From assembly GCA_902774145.1 (NCBI GenBank), contig CACYHC010000007.1, positions 1 through 64,000 of the forward strand: a stretch of 64,000 nt of DNA. The letters are read 5' to 3'. The notes under the pieces were generated by a model. That model searched no databases, was not told the origin of the DNA, and saw only the letters and a program-made list of their open reading frames with translations. Below, piece by piece: positions 8,828 to 17,604 of the stretch (positions are counted from its first letter, which is position 1; every line of letters starts with the position of its first letter). A program made the position numbers and the translations under genes. This DNA comes from an uncultured Bacteroidia bacterium. GTDB taxonomy: Bacteria > Bacteroidota > Bacteroidia > Bacteroidales > UBA932.

Positions 8828-8959
8828 ATGATGATTAGTAATATTCCGTATGTCAAGCCCGAACTGTCTTCTTTTCTTTGGGAAGAGGACGAGCTCAGGA
8901 TATTGTGCGAGAGTCCTAAACCCGGTGGGAACGAGGGATTGATTTATGAAGAATGGTAA
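8828..8959 (+). CDS. Small conserved-looking peptide (43 aa), function unknown
   Basis: Two adjacent ATG codons (8828, 8831) open a frame of 43 codons ending in TAA. The peptide has the layout of a class of short Bacteroidales proteins that I recognise only by pattern: a YVKPEL opening, an acidic middle, ILCESP with a single Cys, then GGNEG and a final EEW. It has no signal peptide. It lies between a clear promoter and the start of the following lipoprotein gene, which it overlaps or nearly touches, so the two are probably translated from one message. Its role is unknown; possibilities are a leader peptide that couples translation, a secreted or modified peptide, or a partner of the lipoprotein. 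Confidence 0.6.
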   Translation: MMISNIPYVKPELSSFLWEEDELRILCESPKPGGNEGLIYEEW

Positions 8960-8970
8960 TTTTGCTTGGT

Positions 8971-11454
8971 ATGAAGACGAAATCGGTTTTTTATCTGTCT
9001 GCGCTGGCACTTAGTTTTGCTATCTCCTGTGCCAGGTTGGACGAGGCGGCGGTCTCTGCTGTTTCCGGAGAACAGATGACCTTTACGGCCTCCTGGGCGG
9101 ACGTCTCCCGTACGGCCGTGCAGGGGAATGGTACGGACATCTGGTGGATGCCGAACGAAAGCATCAATCTTTTTTATGGTCAGGAGAGCGCAGTTTTCCA
9201 GTCTGTTAATGCGGAGCCTGCCGGTGTGGCGAATTTTACGGGGTCGCTGAATGTGGTTATGGGCGCTATGGAGCCTGGGCACGCCGAACCTTCCTACTTC
9301 TTTGCCGTTTATCCCTACAATGCCGACAATACCTATGACGGTCAGTCCGCTACGCTCTCTTTTTCTGCAGAACAGACAGGCGTCGAGGGTACTTTTGCGG
9401 ACGGATTCTTCCCGGCGGTTGCCCGGAGTTACAATTCCGCTTTGTCCTTTTATAATGTCTGCGGCGGCGCGCGTTTCTCCGTCGTGACCGAAGGGGTGCA
9501 GCGCGTCGTCTTTTCTTCCGTGGACGGCACGCCCATGGCTGGAAAAATCAAAGTGGGCTTCGATGCACAGGGATTGCCGGAAGTGCTGGATATTACTGAG
9601 GCGGTGGATTCCGTCATCCTCACTGCGCCCAAGGGGGGATTTGTCCCCGGTGCGTACTATTATGCAACGATGCTGCCTGGCGCGCACGAACAGGGAATGA
9701 TCATCCGGCTGTATACGAACAAGAAACGTGCACAGCGCACCCTTGACCGTCCCATAACCGTGAATCGTTCCGCTTTCGGGATGCTGGACGATATGGATAT
9801 GGACTTGGTGTATGAAGATTATCAATTTGGCCCTGACCCCGAAGACCCGATTGTGTTTATAGATCCTGAAGTGGAGCGGATTTGCCTTAAAAACTGGGAC
9901 AGTGACCAGGACAGTGTCTTTACCTATGGTGAAGCGGCCGCGGTCTCGAAGCTGGGGAATGCGTTCAATGGGAATTCTGTCATTGAATCCTTCCCGGAAC
10001 TTTTTTATTTCACCTCTCTTACCGACCTCTCAGGTGCTTTCCAGAGCTGTGTCAAGCTGAAATCAGTAGAAATCCCCGAGTCTGTTACTGCATTGGGAAA
10101 TCAAGCCTTCTTTGGCTGCAAGTCATTGGAACATATTGCTATTCCTGCCAATGTCACTTCTATAGGGCTGAATTGTTTTAGTGGCTGCTCTTTGCTCTCT
10201 GACGTGGAGTTAAGCGAAGGTCTCCTAACAATCGGTCAGTATGCGTTCCTCAATTGTACGGGCCTGAAGTCCATTGCGCTTCCTTCCAGTGTAAGGACGT
10301 TGAATTCCTACGCCTTCGGTACTTGTAATGCATTGAGGCAGATTGAATTCCCTGCTTCACTTGTGACGATTGGCGCAAATTGCTTCGAGAATTGTTCTGC
10401 TATTGAACAAATTGATCTCAGCCCCTGTCAGGGCTTGACGACAATCGGCAACGATGCATTCAGCGGTTGTACGGGAACTTTAGGAAAAGATATCGTTATC
10501 CCGGCATCGGTAACGTCTATTGGGAGCAAGGCCCTGCTTCCGTTCCGTTACGTCACCCTTCTTTGTCCTGAGCCTCCGTCCATTACTACGGATACTTTCT
10601 ATGGCTCAGTCCGTCTCGGCGTACCGGATGAAAGCATCGATTTATACAAGACCAAAACTTCAAGCAGCCCATGGTATTCCCACGCTTTCTGGATTTACCC
10701 GAACAGTAGCTTTGAATATCCCCCTTATATGGAAGTGGTGAGCCCTTCCCTCAAACGGGTACATCTCTTTGGCCTTACCTACGACTTTATCAAGATTACC
10801 CACGGGTCGTATACCAATGCCCAGGGGAATACGGTAACGCTGACCGCAGACTATTGGTTGGGGAAGACGGAAATAACCAGGGAGCTGTGGATTGCGGTAA
10901 TGAAGGCTGACCCTTCTGAGAACAAGGTTTATGCCGATCTTCCTCCCGGCATGAAATGCCCTGTTGAATCGGTTTCCTGGACGACGGTTCAAACCTATAT
11001 CACCCAGCTGAAGGAACTGGTGTCTGCCGCCTATTGCCTTCCCACGGAGGCCCAGTGGGAGTTTGCCGCCCGTGGCGGAATCTATGGCCATAATTATATC
11101 TATGCCGGCAGCGATACGCTTGACGATGTGGGTTATTATTTTACCAACTCGCTGGTCTGTCTTTCCTCCAAGGGGGCAAAAGTCCGCCAGCCGAATCCGG
11201 TGGCCGGGCTTGCTCCCAACGAATTGGGACTTTATGATATGAGCGGAAATGTCCTGGAGTGGGTGAATGATTACTATTCCAGTGCTGCCCCCAAGGGTAC
11301 TGACCCCAAGGGCCCGACATCAAGTTCTACCGGAAACCGTGTGACCCGTGGTGGTTATTATGGCACGGGAGCCGATTATTGCAAGATATCCTATCGCTCC
11401 TACGCCAAGCAGGGTGAGGCGTTTAATAATATCGGCTTCCGGCTCGCGCTGTAA
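8971..11454 (+). CDS. Lipoprotein: fimbrillin-like domain, BspA leucine-rich repeats and SUMF1-like domain
   Basis: I start at ATG 8971 because it begins the signal peptide directly (MKTKSVFYLSALALSF then AISC lipobox); an in-frame ATG at 8953 would add six residues. The protein has 827 residues. Residues about 30-290 resemble the N-terminal half of fimbrillin-type proteins, with the GTDIWW start. Residues about 345-525 are six or seven LRR_5 (BspA/TpLRR) repeats of the form LxxIxIPxSVTxIGxxAFxxC. Residues about 595-827 form a SUMF1/formylglycine-generating-like fold (LPTEAQWEFAARGG, YDMSGNVLEW, RVTRGGYYG, IGFRLAL). Only one Cys remains where active FGE has two, so it is probably a non-catalytic binding domain with a C-type-lectin-like fold. 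It is likely a cell-surface adhesin. Confidence 0.85.
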   Translation: MKTKSVFYLSALALSFAISCARLDEAAVSAVSGEQMTFTASWADVSRTAVQGNGTDIWWMPNESINLFYGQESAVFQSVNAEPAGVANFTGSLNVVMGAMEPGHAEPSYFFAVYPYNADNTYDGQSATLSFSAEQTGVEGTFADGFFPAVARSYNSALSFYNVCGGARFSVVTEGVQRVVFSSVDGTPMAGKIKVGFDAQGLPEVLDITEAVDSVILTAPKGGFVPGAYYYATMLPGAHEQGMIIRLYTNKKRAQRTLDRPITVNRSAFGMLDDMDMDLVYEDYQFGPDPEDPIVFIDPEVERICLKNWDSDQDSVFTYGEAAAVSKLGNAFNGNSVIESFPELFYFTSLTDLSGAFQSCVKLKSVEIPESVTALGNQAFFGCKSLEHIAIPANVTSIGLNCFSGCSLLSDVELSEGLLTIGQYAFLNCTGLKSIALPSSVRTLNSYAFGTCNALRQIEFPASLVTIGANCFENCSAIEQIDLSPCQGLTTIGNDAFSGCTGTLGKDIVIPASVTSIGSKALLPFRYVTLLCPEPPSITTDTFYGSVRLGVPDESIDLYKTKTSSSPWYSHAFWIYPNSSFEYPPYMEVVSPSLKRVHLFGLTYDFIKITHGSYTNAQGNTVTLTADYWLGKTEITRELWIAVMKADPSENKVYADLPPGMKCPVESVSWTTVQTYITQLKELVSAAYCLPTEAQWEFAARGGIYGHNYIYAGSDTLDDVGYYFTNSLVCLSSKGAKVRQPNPVAGLAPNELGLYDMSGNVLEWVNDYYSSAAPKGTDPKGPTSSSTGNRVTRGGYYGTGADYCKISYRSYAKQGEAFNNIGFRLAL

Positions 11455-11469
11455 CACTCCTTTTAGACT

Positions 11470-12714
11470 ATGAAAAGAATTTTTTATATCCTTGCTGCGG
11501 CCGCGCTGATGGCTGCGGCCGCATCGTGCTCCTATGAGCGCAAGTCCTTCCCGATGCAGAATGCGGAGGCCCTTTCCACGGATTTTGCCATTCTGGCTTT
11601 CGTGCCCCAGGACGCTCCTGCGGCGTTCTGCCTGAATGCCTGTGCCGCCGGACTGGAAAAGGTGTACCGGAAAGACCCGGTGGATTCCCTGGAATTCGGC
11701 ACCCTGTCCGGTGCAAAGGCGGTGCTGTCTTTCTTCCAGGACGGAAAACTGGTACCCTGCCTGTACATTGACTGTGCGGGTGTGGATGCCGCGGCGGTGG
11801 AAGAAGTTTCCGCTGCCCTGGCGGACAAGGGCCTCAAGGGAAAGGTGCTGGAGAAGGACGGCCTGAAAGTGCTCTTCCTCACCCCTTCCGATTATGCGCT
11901 GGCGAACCAGGAGTACAGCATGGCTTCCGGAAAATCCATTCTGAATGCGGCCGGATTCACGGATGCGCTCTCTCATGCGCCGGTTGCGCAGGGCGTGACG
12001 ATGTTCTTCAACAACAAGGAGTCGGCCAAAGTGCCCGCGAAAGTGACCGGCGGTGAGGTGGCGCGGCAGAAACTTTCTCCGTTCCTCTCCAGCGCTGCGG
12101 CCTGGACCGTGATCGCTGACGAGGATGAAAAGACGTACGATATCGCGCCCTTTACCGGGGGAGATGCCTATTATTTTCTGGAGGTGTTCTCTTCCGTCAA
12201 GCCGGAAGCGAGCCTTATCGGGGAAGTGATGCCGGATCTTACCAGTTTTATGCTGGATATGCCTGTCTCTTCCTGGAAGCAGTTGCGGCGCAATATCGAG
12301 GCCTGGCAGAAAGCCCGTTCCAAGCGGCCTGCCGCCGGGGCATCCGATGCGATAGCCTGGGCCAAAATGGTGAATCCCAAGGAATTTGCCTTTCTTCACT
12401 TTGGCCGGTTCAAGGTGGTGGTGGTGCGTGCCGGTGCCCGTTTCAAGGAGCACGAGCCCGCCGTCAACCCGTATCAGGGTGCCGTGACGGCCTTGTTGGG
12501 CAATGCCTTCCAGCTCAATGACGACAGTTACTTTGCCGTAACCGAAAAGTGGATTGTTATCGGTGCGGAAGATGCGGTGAAAGCATTTCTTGTCACGAAC
12601 CGCAAGGCTGATCTGCCCCCGTTTGCCGGGAAGAGCATCAATTACGCGGTTTACCGGCCGGCCAGGGCGCTGTGGGATGAGGGCGGCCTCATCCGTCTGC
12701 AATTTGAAAAATAA
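11470..12714 (+). CDS. Lipoprotein of unknown function (DUF3352-like)
   Basis: The 414-residue protein has a lipoprotein signal peptide ending AAAASC (Cys20). The rest is a soluble alpha/beta protein with the segment VPQDAPAAFCLNA near the start, which recalls DUF3352-type proteins of unknown role. No catalytic motif is visible. It lies 15 bases after the adhesin gene and overlaps the next gene by one base, so it heads or joins the run to the acyl ligase, deaminase and protease. It probably sits in the periplasm or on the inner face of the outer membrane. Confidence 0.75.
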   Translation: MKRIFYILAAAALMAAAASCSYERKSFPMQNAEALSTDFAILAFVPQDAPAAFCLNACAAGLEKVYRKDPVDSLEFGTLSGAKAVLSFFQDGKLVPCLYIDCAGVDAAAVEEVSAALADKGLKGKVLEKDGLKVLFLTPSDYALANQEYSMASGKSILNAAGFTDALSHAPVAQGVTMFFNNKESAKVPAKVTGGEVARQKLSPFLSSAAAWTVIADEDEKTYDIAPFTGGDAYYFLEVFSSVKPEASLIGEVMPDLTSFMLDMPVSSWKQLRRNIEAWQKARSKRPAAGASDAIAWAKMVNPKEFAFLHFGRFKVVVVRAGARFKEHEPAVNPYQGAVTALLGNAFQLNDDSYFAVTEKWIVIGAEDAVKAFLVTNRKADLPPFAGKSINYAVYRPARALWDEGGLIRLQFEK

Positions 12715-14366
12715 TGGATTTCCAATCCGTCAACAAACTCTTTGAAGCGAGCTTCAAGGAGAACTGGGAGCGCGACGCCCTGTCCAATTACCAGGGCTCC
12801 ACGCTCAAGTACTGTGAACTGGCGCGGCGCATCAAGTTGCTGCATCTCAGTTTTGAGAAGTGCGGCCTGCAGAAAGGGCACAAGGTGGCGATTTGTTCCC
12901 GCAACCAGGCCAACTGGGGCGTGGCTTTCCTGGCGGCGATGACCTACGGGGCCGTCCCGGTCCCCATTCTGCACGAGTTCAAGGCGGGAAACATCCAGTA
13001 TCTGGTGAACCACAGCGAGGCGAAGGTGCTCTTTGTCGACGAGGTCATCTGGGAAGGGCTCTCGGAATGCGATATGCCCGGCCTGCAGGTCGTCGTACAA
13101 ATCAAGAACTTCCGCTTCATCTATGCGCGCGACGCGGCGATGCAGGATGTCCGTGATTCCATTCAGCAGGATTTTGATACGCTCTATCCCGACGGGTTCT
13201 CGAAAGAGGATGTCTGCTATCACGAGGACAAGCCCGACGAACTGGCGCTCATCAACTACACGTCCGGGACCTCCGGTTTTTCGAAGGGGGTGATGCTCAG
13301 TTACCGCAATGTCTGGACGAACCTGCGTTTTGCCCACGAAGAGGCCGAGCCCCAGATGAACTGCGAGTCGGAAGTGGTGGCGCTGCTGCCCTCCGCCCAT
13401 ATGTACGGACTGATGTTCGAGATGCTCTTTGAGCTTTCCATCGGCGCGCACGTGCATTTCCTGACGCGCGTACCCAGCCCGAAGATTATCCTGAATGCGT
13501 TTATGGAGATTCACCCGGACATCATCATTTCCGTCCCGCTGATCATCGAGAAGGTCTATAAGTCGCAGATCAAGCCCGTCGTGGACCGCAACAAGATGTT
13601 TATCCGCCTGCCTATCCTGGACCAGCTGGTGCTCAAGAAAATCCGCACCGGGATGATTGAGGCCTTCGGCGGCCGCTTCGAGGAAGTGATTCTCGGCGGT
13701 GCGGCGTTCAACCCGGAGGTGGAAGCGTTTATGCGCAAGATTCATTTCCCCTTTACCGTAGGGTACGGAATGACGGAATGCGGCCCGATCATTACCTATG
13801 CCAAATGGTGGCGCAGCCGCAAGGGTTCCTGCGGACAGCCCATTAAGGCCTGTAAAATCCGCATCGATTCCCCCAAGCCCTCCAAGATTCCCGGCGAGGT
13901 GCAGGTAAAGGGCGACAATGTCTTTATGGGCTATTTCAAGGACAAGGCGGCCACCAAGGCGGTCTTTACCAACGACAACTGGTTCAAGACCGGCGATATG
14001 GGCATCATCGACGCGGACGGCTTCCTGTATCTGAAGGGGCGTTCCAAATGTATGATTCTGGGCCCTTCCGGGCAGAATATCTATCCGGAGGAACTGGAAG
14101 CGGTCATCAACAACGTGACTTATGTGGTGGAGTCGCTGGTGGTGGAAGACCAGGGCGGCCTGACGGCCATCGTCTATCCGGATTATCACCAGGGAGAACT
14201 GGACGGCCTGAGCGGAGAGGAACTGGAGAAGCGGCTCGTGGAGGGCCTGCCGAAAATCAACGCCCAGTTGCCTTCCTACGCACAGATTCGCAAAATGGAA
14301 TTCATTCCGGAGGACTTTGAACGTACGCCCAAGCGGAGTATCAAACGCTATCTTTATACGCGCTGA
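12714..14366 (+). CDS. AMP-forming acyl-CoA/acyl-acid ligase
   Basis: The 550-residue protein belongs to the ANL (adenylate-forming) superfamily. The AMP-binding P-loop motif YTSGTSGFSKGV is at about residues 182-193, the A5 motif GYGMTECGP at about 351-359 and the A7 motif TGDMG at about 423-427. The closest functional class is long-chain-fatty-acid CoA ligase (FadD-like), which activates fatty acids with ATP and passes them to CoA; the C-terminal lid is somewhat short, so transfer to another acceptor is possible. Start and stop overlap neighbours by one base each, which implies translational coupling. The exact substrate cannot be read from the sequence. Confidence 0.88.
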   Translation: MDFQSVNKLFEASFKENWERDALSNYQGSTLKYCELARRIKLLHLSFEKCGLQKGHKVAICSRNQANWGVAFLAAMTYGAVPVPILHEFKAGNIQYLVNHSEAKVLFVDEVIWEGLSECDMPGLQVVVQIKNFRFIYARDAAMQDVRDSIQQDFDTLYPDGFSKEDVCYHEDKPDELALINYTSGTSGFSKGVMLSYRNVWTNLRFAHEEAEPQMNCESEVVALLPSAHMYGLMFEMLFELSIGAHVHFLTRVPSPKIILNAFMEIHPDIIISVPLIIEKVYKSQIKPVVDRNKMFIRLPILDQLVLKKIRTGMIEAFGGRFEEVILGGAAFNPEVEAFMRKIHFPFTVGYGMTECGPIITYAKWWRSRKGSCGQPIKACKIRIDSPKPSKIPGEVQVKGDNVFMGYFKDKAATKAVFTNDNWFKTGDMGIIDADGFLYLKGRSKCMILGPSGQNIYPEELEAVINNVTYVVESLVVEDQGGLTAIVYPDYHQGELDGLSGEELEKRLVEGLPKINAQLPSYAQIRKMEFIPEDFERTPKRSIKRYLYTR

Positions 14367-14770
14367 TGAATAAATTCGACGAAAAATATATGTCCATGGC
14401 CTCCATCTGGGCGCAGAATTCGTATTGCAAGCGCCGTCAGGTGGGTGCCCTGCTCGTCAAGGACCGGATGATTATCTCCGACGGCTACAACGGGACGCCT
14501 TCCGGTTTCGAGAATATCTGCGAGGACGAAAACGGGGTGACCAAGCCCTATGTCCTGCACGCCGAGGCGAACGCCATTTCGAAAATCGCAAAGAGCGGCA
14601 ACAGCAGCTCCGGTGCGACGCTCTATGTGACGGCTTCCCCCTGTATGGAGTGCGCGAAGCTGATTATCCAGTCGGGTATCCGCCGCGTGGTGTACCGGGA
14701 CGAATACCGCATTACAGACGGAATCGACCTGCTGCGGCGGGCGGGAATTGAAGTAGAACAAGTTGGTTGA
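14366..14770 (+). CDS. Deoxycytidylate (dCMP) deaminase
   Basis: This 134-residue zinc enzyme converts dCMP to dUMP, feeding thymidylate synthesis. It carries the zinc and proton-relay signature HAEANAI (residues about 68-74) and the PCMEC motif (about 93-97), together with the SDGYNGTPSG segment that separates dCMP deaminases (ComEB type) from tRNA and cytidine deaminases. Its length is normal for the bacterial family. The TGATG junction with the acyl ligase upstream and a one-base gap to the protease downstream place it in the same operon. Confidence 0.92.
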   Translation: MNKFDEKYMSMASIWAQNSYCKRRQVGALLVKDRMIISDGYNGTPSGFENICEDENGVTKPYVLHAEANAISKIAKSGNSSSGATLYVTASPCMECAKLIIQSGIRRVVYRDEYRITDGIDLLRRAGIEVEQVG

Positions 14771-14771
14771 G

Positions 14772-16286
14772 ATGAAACGGACGACCCTTATTGCGGCGCT
14801 TTTGGGCGTAGTGATTGGCGTGCTCGGCGCGGAAATCGTGCAGAAGACGGTGCAGCGGCGCAAGCTTGCGGCAGACGCGGCGGCCTGGCAGAAACTGAAC
14901 CTTGCGCTTTCGCAAATCGACGAGCGCTATGTGGATACCCTGGATTACGGGAAACTGACGGATGTCGCGCTTACGGCGGTGCTCCAGGCGCTGGACCCGC
15001 ATTCCCTGTATATGCTGCCGCGGCAGCTGGAGGCGGCGGACGAGGACCTGGCGGGGAATTTCGAGGGCATCGGCATCCAGTTCAATGTCCCGGCCGATAC
15101 GGCGGTCATCATCGAGGTGATCCCCGGCGGACCGTCGGAGAAAATCGGCCTGCAGCCCGGCGACCGCATCCTGAAAGTGGATGACAAGGTGATTGCCGGC
15201 GTGAAGTGCCCGCAGGACAGTATGGTGCGCCTGATGCGCGGTCCGGCAGGCACCAAGGTGACCGTTACCGTGAAACGGGAGCGGGAAACCGTGCCCTTCG
15301 AGATTACGCGCGGGAAGATTCCCGTACATTCCGTGGATGCGGCGTTTATGGTTTCCGACACGGTAGCCTATGTGCGCGTATCCAAGTTTTCGCGGGATAC
15401 GGGCCGCGAGTTCGTGACGGCCCTGAACCGCCTGCAGGGAGAAGGCATGCGGCGGCTCATCGTGGACCTCCGGGACAATTCCGGCGGGTTCCTGGACCAG
15501 GCGCTGGTGATGGCGGACCTTTTCCTGGAGAAAGGGAAGAGCGTCGTGTATATGGAGGGACGGCATTATGCCCGGCAGGAGTATCACGCCACCGGACGGG
15601 GCGCCTTCAAGGACCTTCACGTGGCCCTGCTGATGAATGAATATTCCGCCTCATCCAGCGAGATTTTCGCCGGCGCCCTGCAGGACAACGGCCGCGCCAC
15701 GGTCTATGGCCGGCGGAGTTTCGGCAAGGGTCTGGTGCAGGAGCCGGTCTATTTCAGCGACGGTTCGGGCATCCGGCTGACGGTCGCACGTTTTTACACG
15801 CCCTCGGGCCGCTGCATCCAGAAGCCCTATGAAAGTTATGCCGACGACCTCTACACCCGCTATATGGACGGGGAAATGCTCGACGCGGACAGCGTGAAGG
15901 CGGAGCGCGGCGGCATCGTTCCCGATGTCTTCGTGCCGATGGATACGACCCGCGTGACGGCCTTCTATACGGCCTGTACGCGCAAGGCGACGGCGATGCG
16001 CTTCGCCTCCGCCTACTTCGATGCGCACAAGGCGGAACTGCAGGCCATCGACGATTATGCGGCGCTGGGCCGCTACCTGGACCGCGCCGGGCTGGACTGG
16101 CGTTTCCTGGAATTTGCCCGTACGCGGGATTCCCTGGTGCCCGAAGAAGGGGAGTGGCAGCGTTCGTGCAGCTATATGCTCACGCAGATCCGCGCGCTGG
16201 TGGGGCGCTATTCAAAACTCGGAGACGAGGCGTTCTATCACATCTACCTCGACATCGACGACACCTTTCACTGCGCGATGAACTGA
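14772..16286 (+). CDS. C-terminal processing peptidase (S41, CtpA/Prc-like)
   Basis: The 504-residue protein has an N-terminal hydrophobic anchor or signal (residues 5-22), a PDZ domain (about 85-165) and an S41 catalytic domain. The Ser/Lys dyad is Ser294 (in NEYSASSSE) and Lys319 (in SFGKGLVQ), spaced as in Prc. A C-terminal extension of about 150 residues follows. It cuts periplasmic proteins near their C-termini. I chose ATG 14772, one base after the deaminase stop; an in-frame TTG at 14763 is less likely. Its 3' end overlaps the end of the convergent tonB-like gene by 19 bases. Confidence 0.92.
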   Translation: MKRTTLIAALLGVVIGVLGAEIVQKTVQRRKLAADAAAWQKLNLALSQIDERYVDTLDYGKLTDVALTAVLQALDPHSLYMLPRQLEAADEDLAGNFEGIGIQFNVPADTAVIIEVIPGGPSEKIGLQPGDRILKVDDKVIAGVKCPQDSMVRLMRGPAGTKVTVTVKRERETVPFEITRGKIPVHSVDAAFMVSDTVAYVRVSKFSRDTGREFVTALNRLQGEGMRRLIVDLRDNSGGFLDQALVMADLFLEKGKSVVYMEGRHYARQEYHATGRGAFKDLHVALLMNEYSASSSEIFAGALQDNGRATVYGRRSFGKGLVQEPVYFSDGSGIRLTVARFYTPSGRCIQKPYESYADDLYTRYMDGEMLDADSVKAERGGIVPDVFVPMDTTRVTAFYTACTRKATAMRFASAYFDAHKAELQAIDDYAALGRYLDRAGLDWRFLEFARTRDSLVPEEGEWQRSCSYMLTQIRALVGRYSKLGDEAFYHIYLDIDDTFHCAMN

Positions 16287-16984
16287 TAGACGATATTGCC
16301 TTCCTGGCGCGCAGGCGCCGAAGGTGATGCGGAGAACTTAGACATTCGCGCGGCGCGGACCGCAAAATTCCGCAGGCAGGAGTCGTGCGTGGAAGCCGCA
16401 TCGTCGATGCGCGCGTCGATGACATTTCCCTGCGGGTCCACCTTAATGAGCACGGTGACTTCTCCGCCGCCCAGGCAGCGGTAGGCGGGAATGGGCAGAT
16501 GCGAGGCCTTGCGCCCCTCCAGGAACCAGGAGACCACCGAGGGGCCGCGATAGGGCTTGGCCTCGTCGTCCTTCTTCTCCTTTTCCTTCTTCCCGGGGAC
16601 ATTGACGACCTCGTCGTCGGGGAGGGTATAGCCGTTCTTCAGGTCCCGGGCGAGCTTCGCCGCGTCCTTGTAAAGCTGGTCCGCGTCCGTGCCGCGGTCG
16701 TCCTTGAGTTGCCCGCGGTCCACGGCGATATTGCGGGGCGCAGGGGCTCCGGCCAGCTGTTTTTCGAGTTTCTCGCTGATGGCGGCCTTCATTTCCGCCT
16801 CTTTGCGGAGCTGCTCCGCCTGCTGCATCAGGCGCTCCACTTCTTCCTGCTTGCTGAAATCCAGGATGAAAGAGTGCTCTTGTTCGACGGCACCGCCGAG
16901 TTGGGAGCCGAGCAGGACGACAAGGACCGCAAGGTGGACGATTACGGTCGTATAAATGCCTGCACGGTCTCCTTTGTCAATCAC
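16268..16984 (-). CDS. TonB-family energy transducer
   Basis: The 238-residue protein has one N-terminal membrane helix (residues about 11-29), a charged coiled or disordered periplasmic linker rich in Lys, Glu and Asp (about 40-150), and a C-terminal TonB-like domain with GGGEVTVLIKVDPQGNVIDARI (shortened here as GGEVTVLIKVDPQG, about 170-183). It should transmit proton-motive energy from ExbB/ExbD to outer-membrane transporters. Its start codon shares its last base position with the udk stop. The ExbB/ExbD genes lie about 2 kb upstream on the same strand, which fits a functional set. Confidence 0.85.
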   Translation of the reverse strand: MIDKGDRAGIYTTVIVHLAVLVVLLGSQLGGAVEQEHSFILDFSKQEEVERLMQQAEQLRKEAEMKAAISEKLEKQLAGAPAPRNIAVDRGQLKDDRGTDADQLYKDAAKLARDLKNGYTLPDDEVVNVPGKKEKEKKDDEAKPYRGPSVVSWFLEGRKASHLPIPAYRCLGGGEVTVLIKVDPQGNVIDARIDDAASTHDSCLRNFAVRAARMSKFSASPSAPARQEGNIVYQFIAQ

Positions 16985-17601
16985 TATTTAAGTTTTTTCG
17001 CTTCCTTTTCGATGGTAGCGGCAATCATCCGGATGGCCACTTTGTTCTCGCCGCCCAGCGGGACGATGACATCCGCATAGCGTTTGCTGGGCTCGATGAA
17101 CTGCAGGTACATCGGCTTCACGGTATTCGTGTAGCGTTCGATGACCCAGGCGATGTCCTTGCCGCGCTCCAGACAGTCGCGGGTGATGACGCGCATCAGG
17201 CGGTCGTCGTCGTCGGCATCGACGAAAATCTTGACGTCCATCTGCTCCAGCAGCGGCCGGCAGGTGAAAATCAGGATGCCCTCGACGATGATGATTTCCG
17301 CAGGTTCCACGTGCACGGTCTCCGTTTTGGAGCGGCTGCAGGTGACATAGGAATAGACGGGCTGTTCCACGGCGCGGCCCGCCTTCAGTTCCCGGATCTG
17401 CTCGCAGAGTAAATCCCAGTCGATGGCCTCCGGGTGGTCGAAGTTATGGTGGCGTTTCTCCTCCTCCGTCAGGCCTGAGGAATCCTTGTAGTACGAATCC
17501 TGCGGGATGATCACCACCTTCTCCTTCAAACGGGAGACGATATTCTTGACGACCGTTGTCTTTCCGGAGCCGGAGCCCCCGGCTATACCGATTACTAACA
17601 T
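16984..17601 (-). CDS. udk: Uridine kinase
   Basis: This 205-residue P-loop kinase phosphorylates uridine and cytidine in pyrimidine salvage. The Walker A motif GGSGSGKTT is at residues 8-16, PQDSYYKD at about 36-43, NFDHPEAIDW at about 57-66 and VEGILIF at about 108-114. Length and motif order are normal. It starts four bases after the asnS stop and abuts the tonB-like gene, so the three are probably on one transcript. Confidence 0.95.
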   Translation of the reverse strand: MLVIGIAGGSGSGKTTVVKNIVSRLKEKVVIIPQDSYYKDSSGLTEEEKRHHNFDHPEAIDWDLLCEQIRELKAGRAVEQPVYSYVTCSRSKTETVHVEPAEIIIVEGILIFTCRPLLEQMDVKIFVDADDDDRLMRVITRDCLERGKDIAWVIERYTNTVKPMYLQFIEPSKRYADVIVPLGGENKVAIRMIAATIEKEAKKLK

Positions 17602-17604
17602 AAT

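Noticed and set aside
11330..11452. A diversity-generating retroelement target site
   Set aside because: The C-terminus looks similar, but no reverse transcriptase or template repeat is in the window, and the same ending is usual in SUMF1-type domains.
11320..12702. A 460-codon minus-strand frame opposite the lipoprotein
   Set aside because: Shadow frame caused by high GC; the plus-strand gene has a lipobox and tight operon fit.
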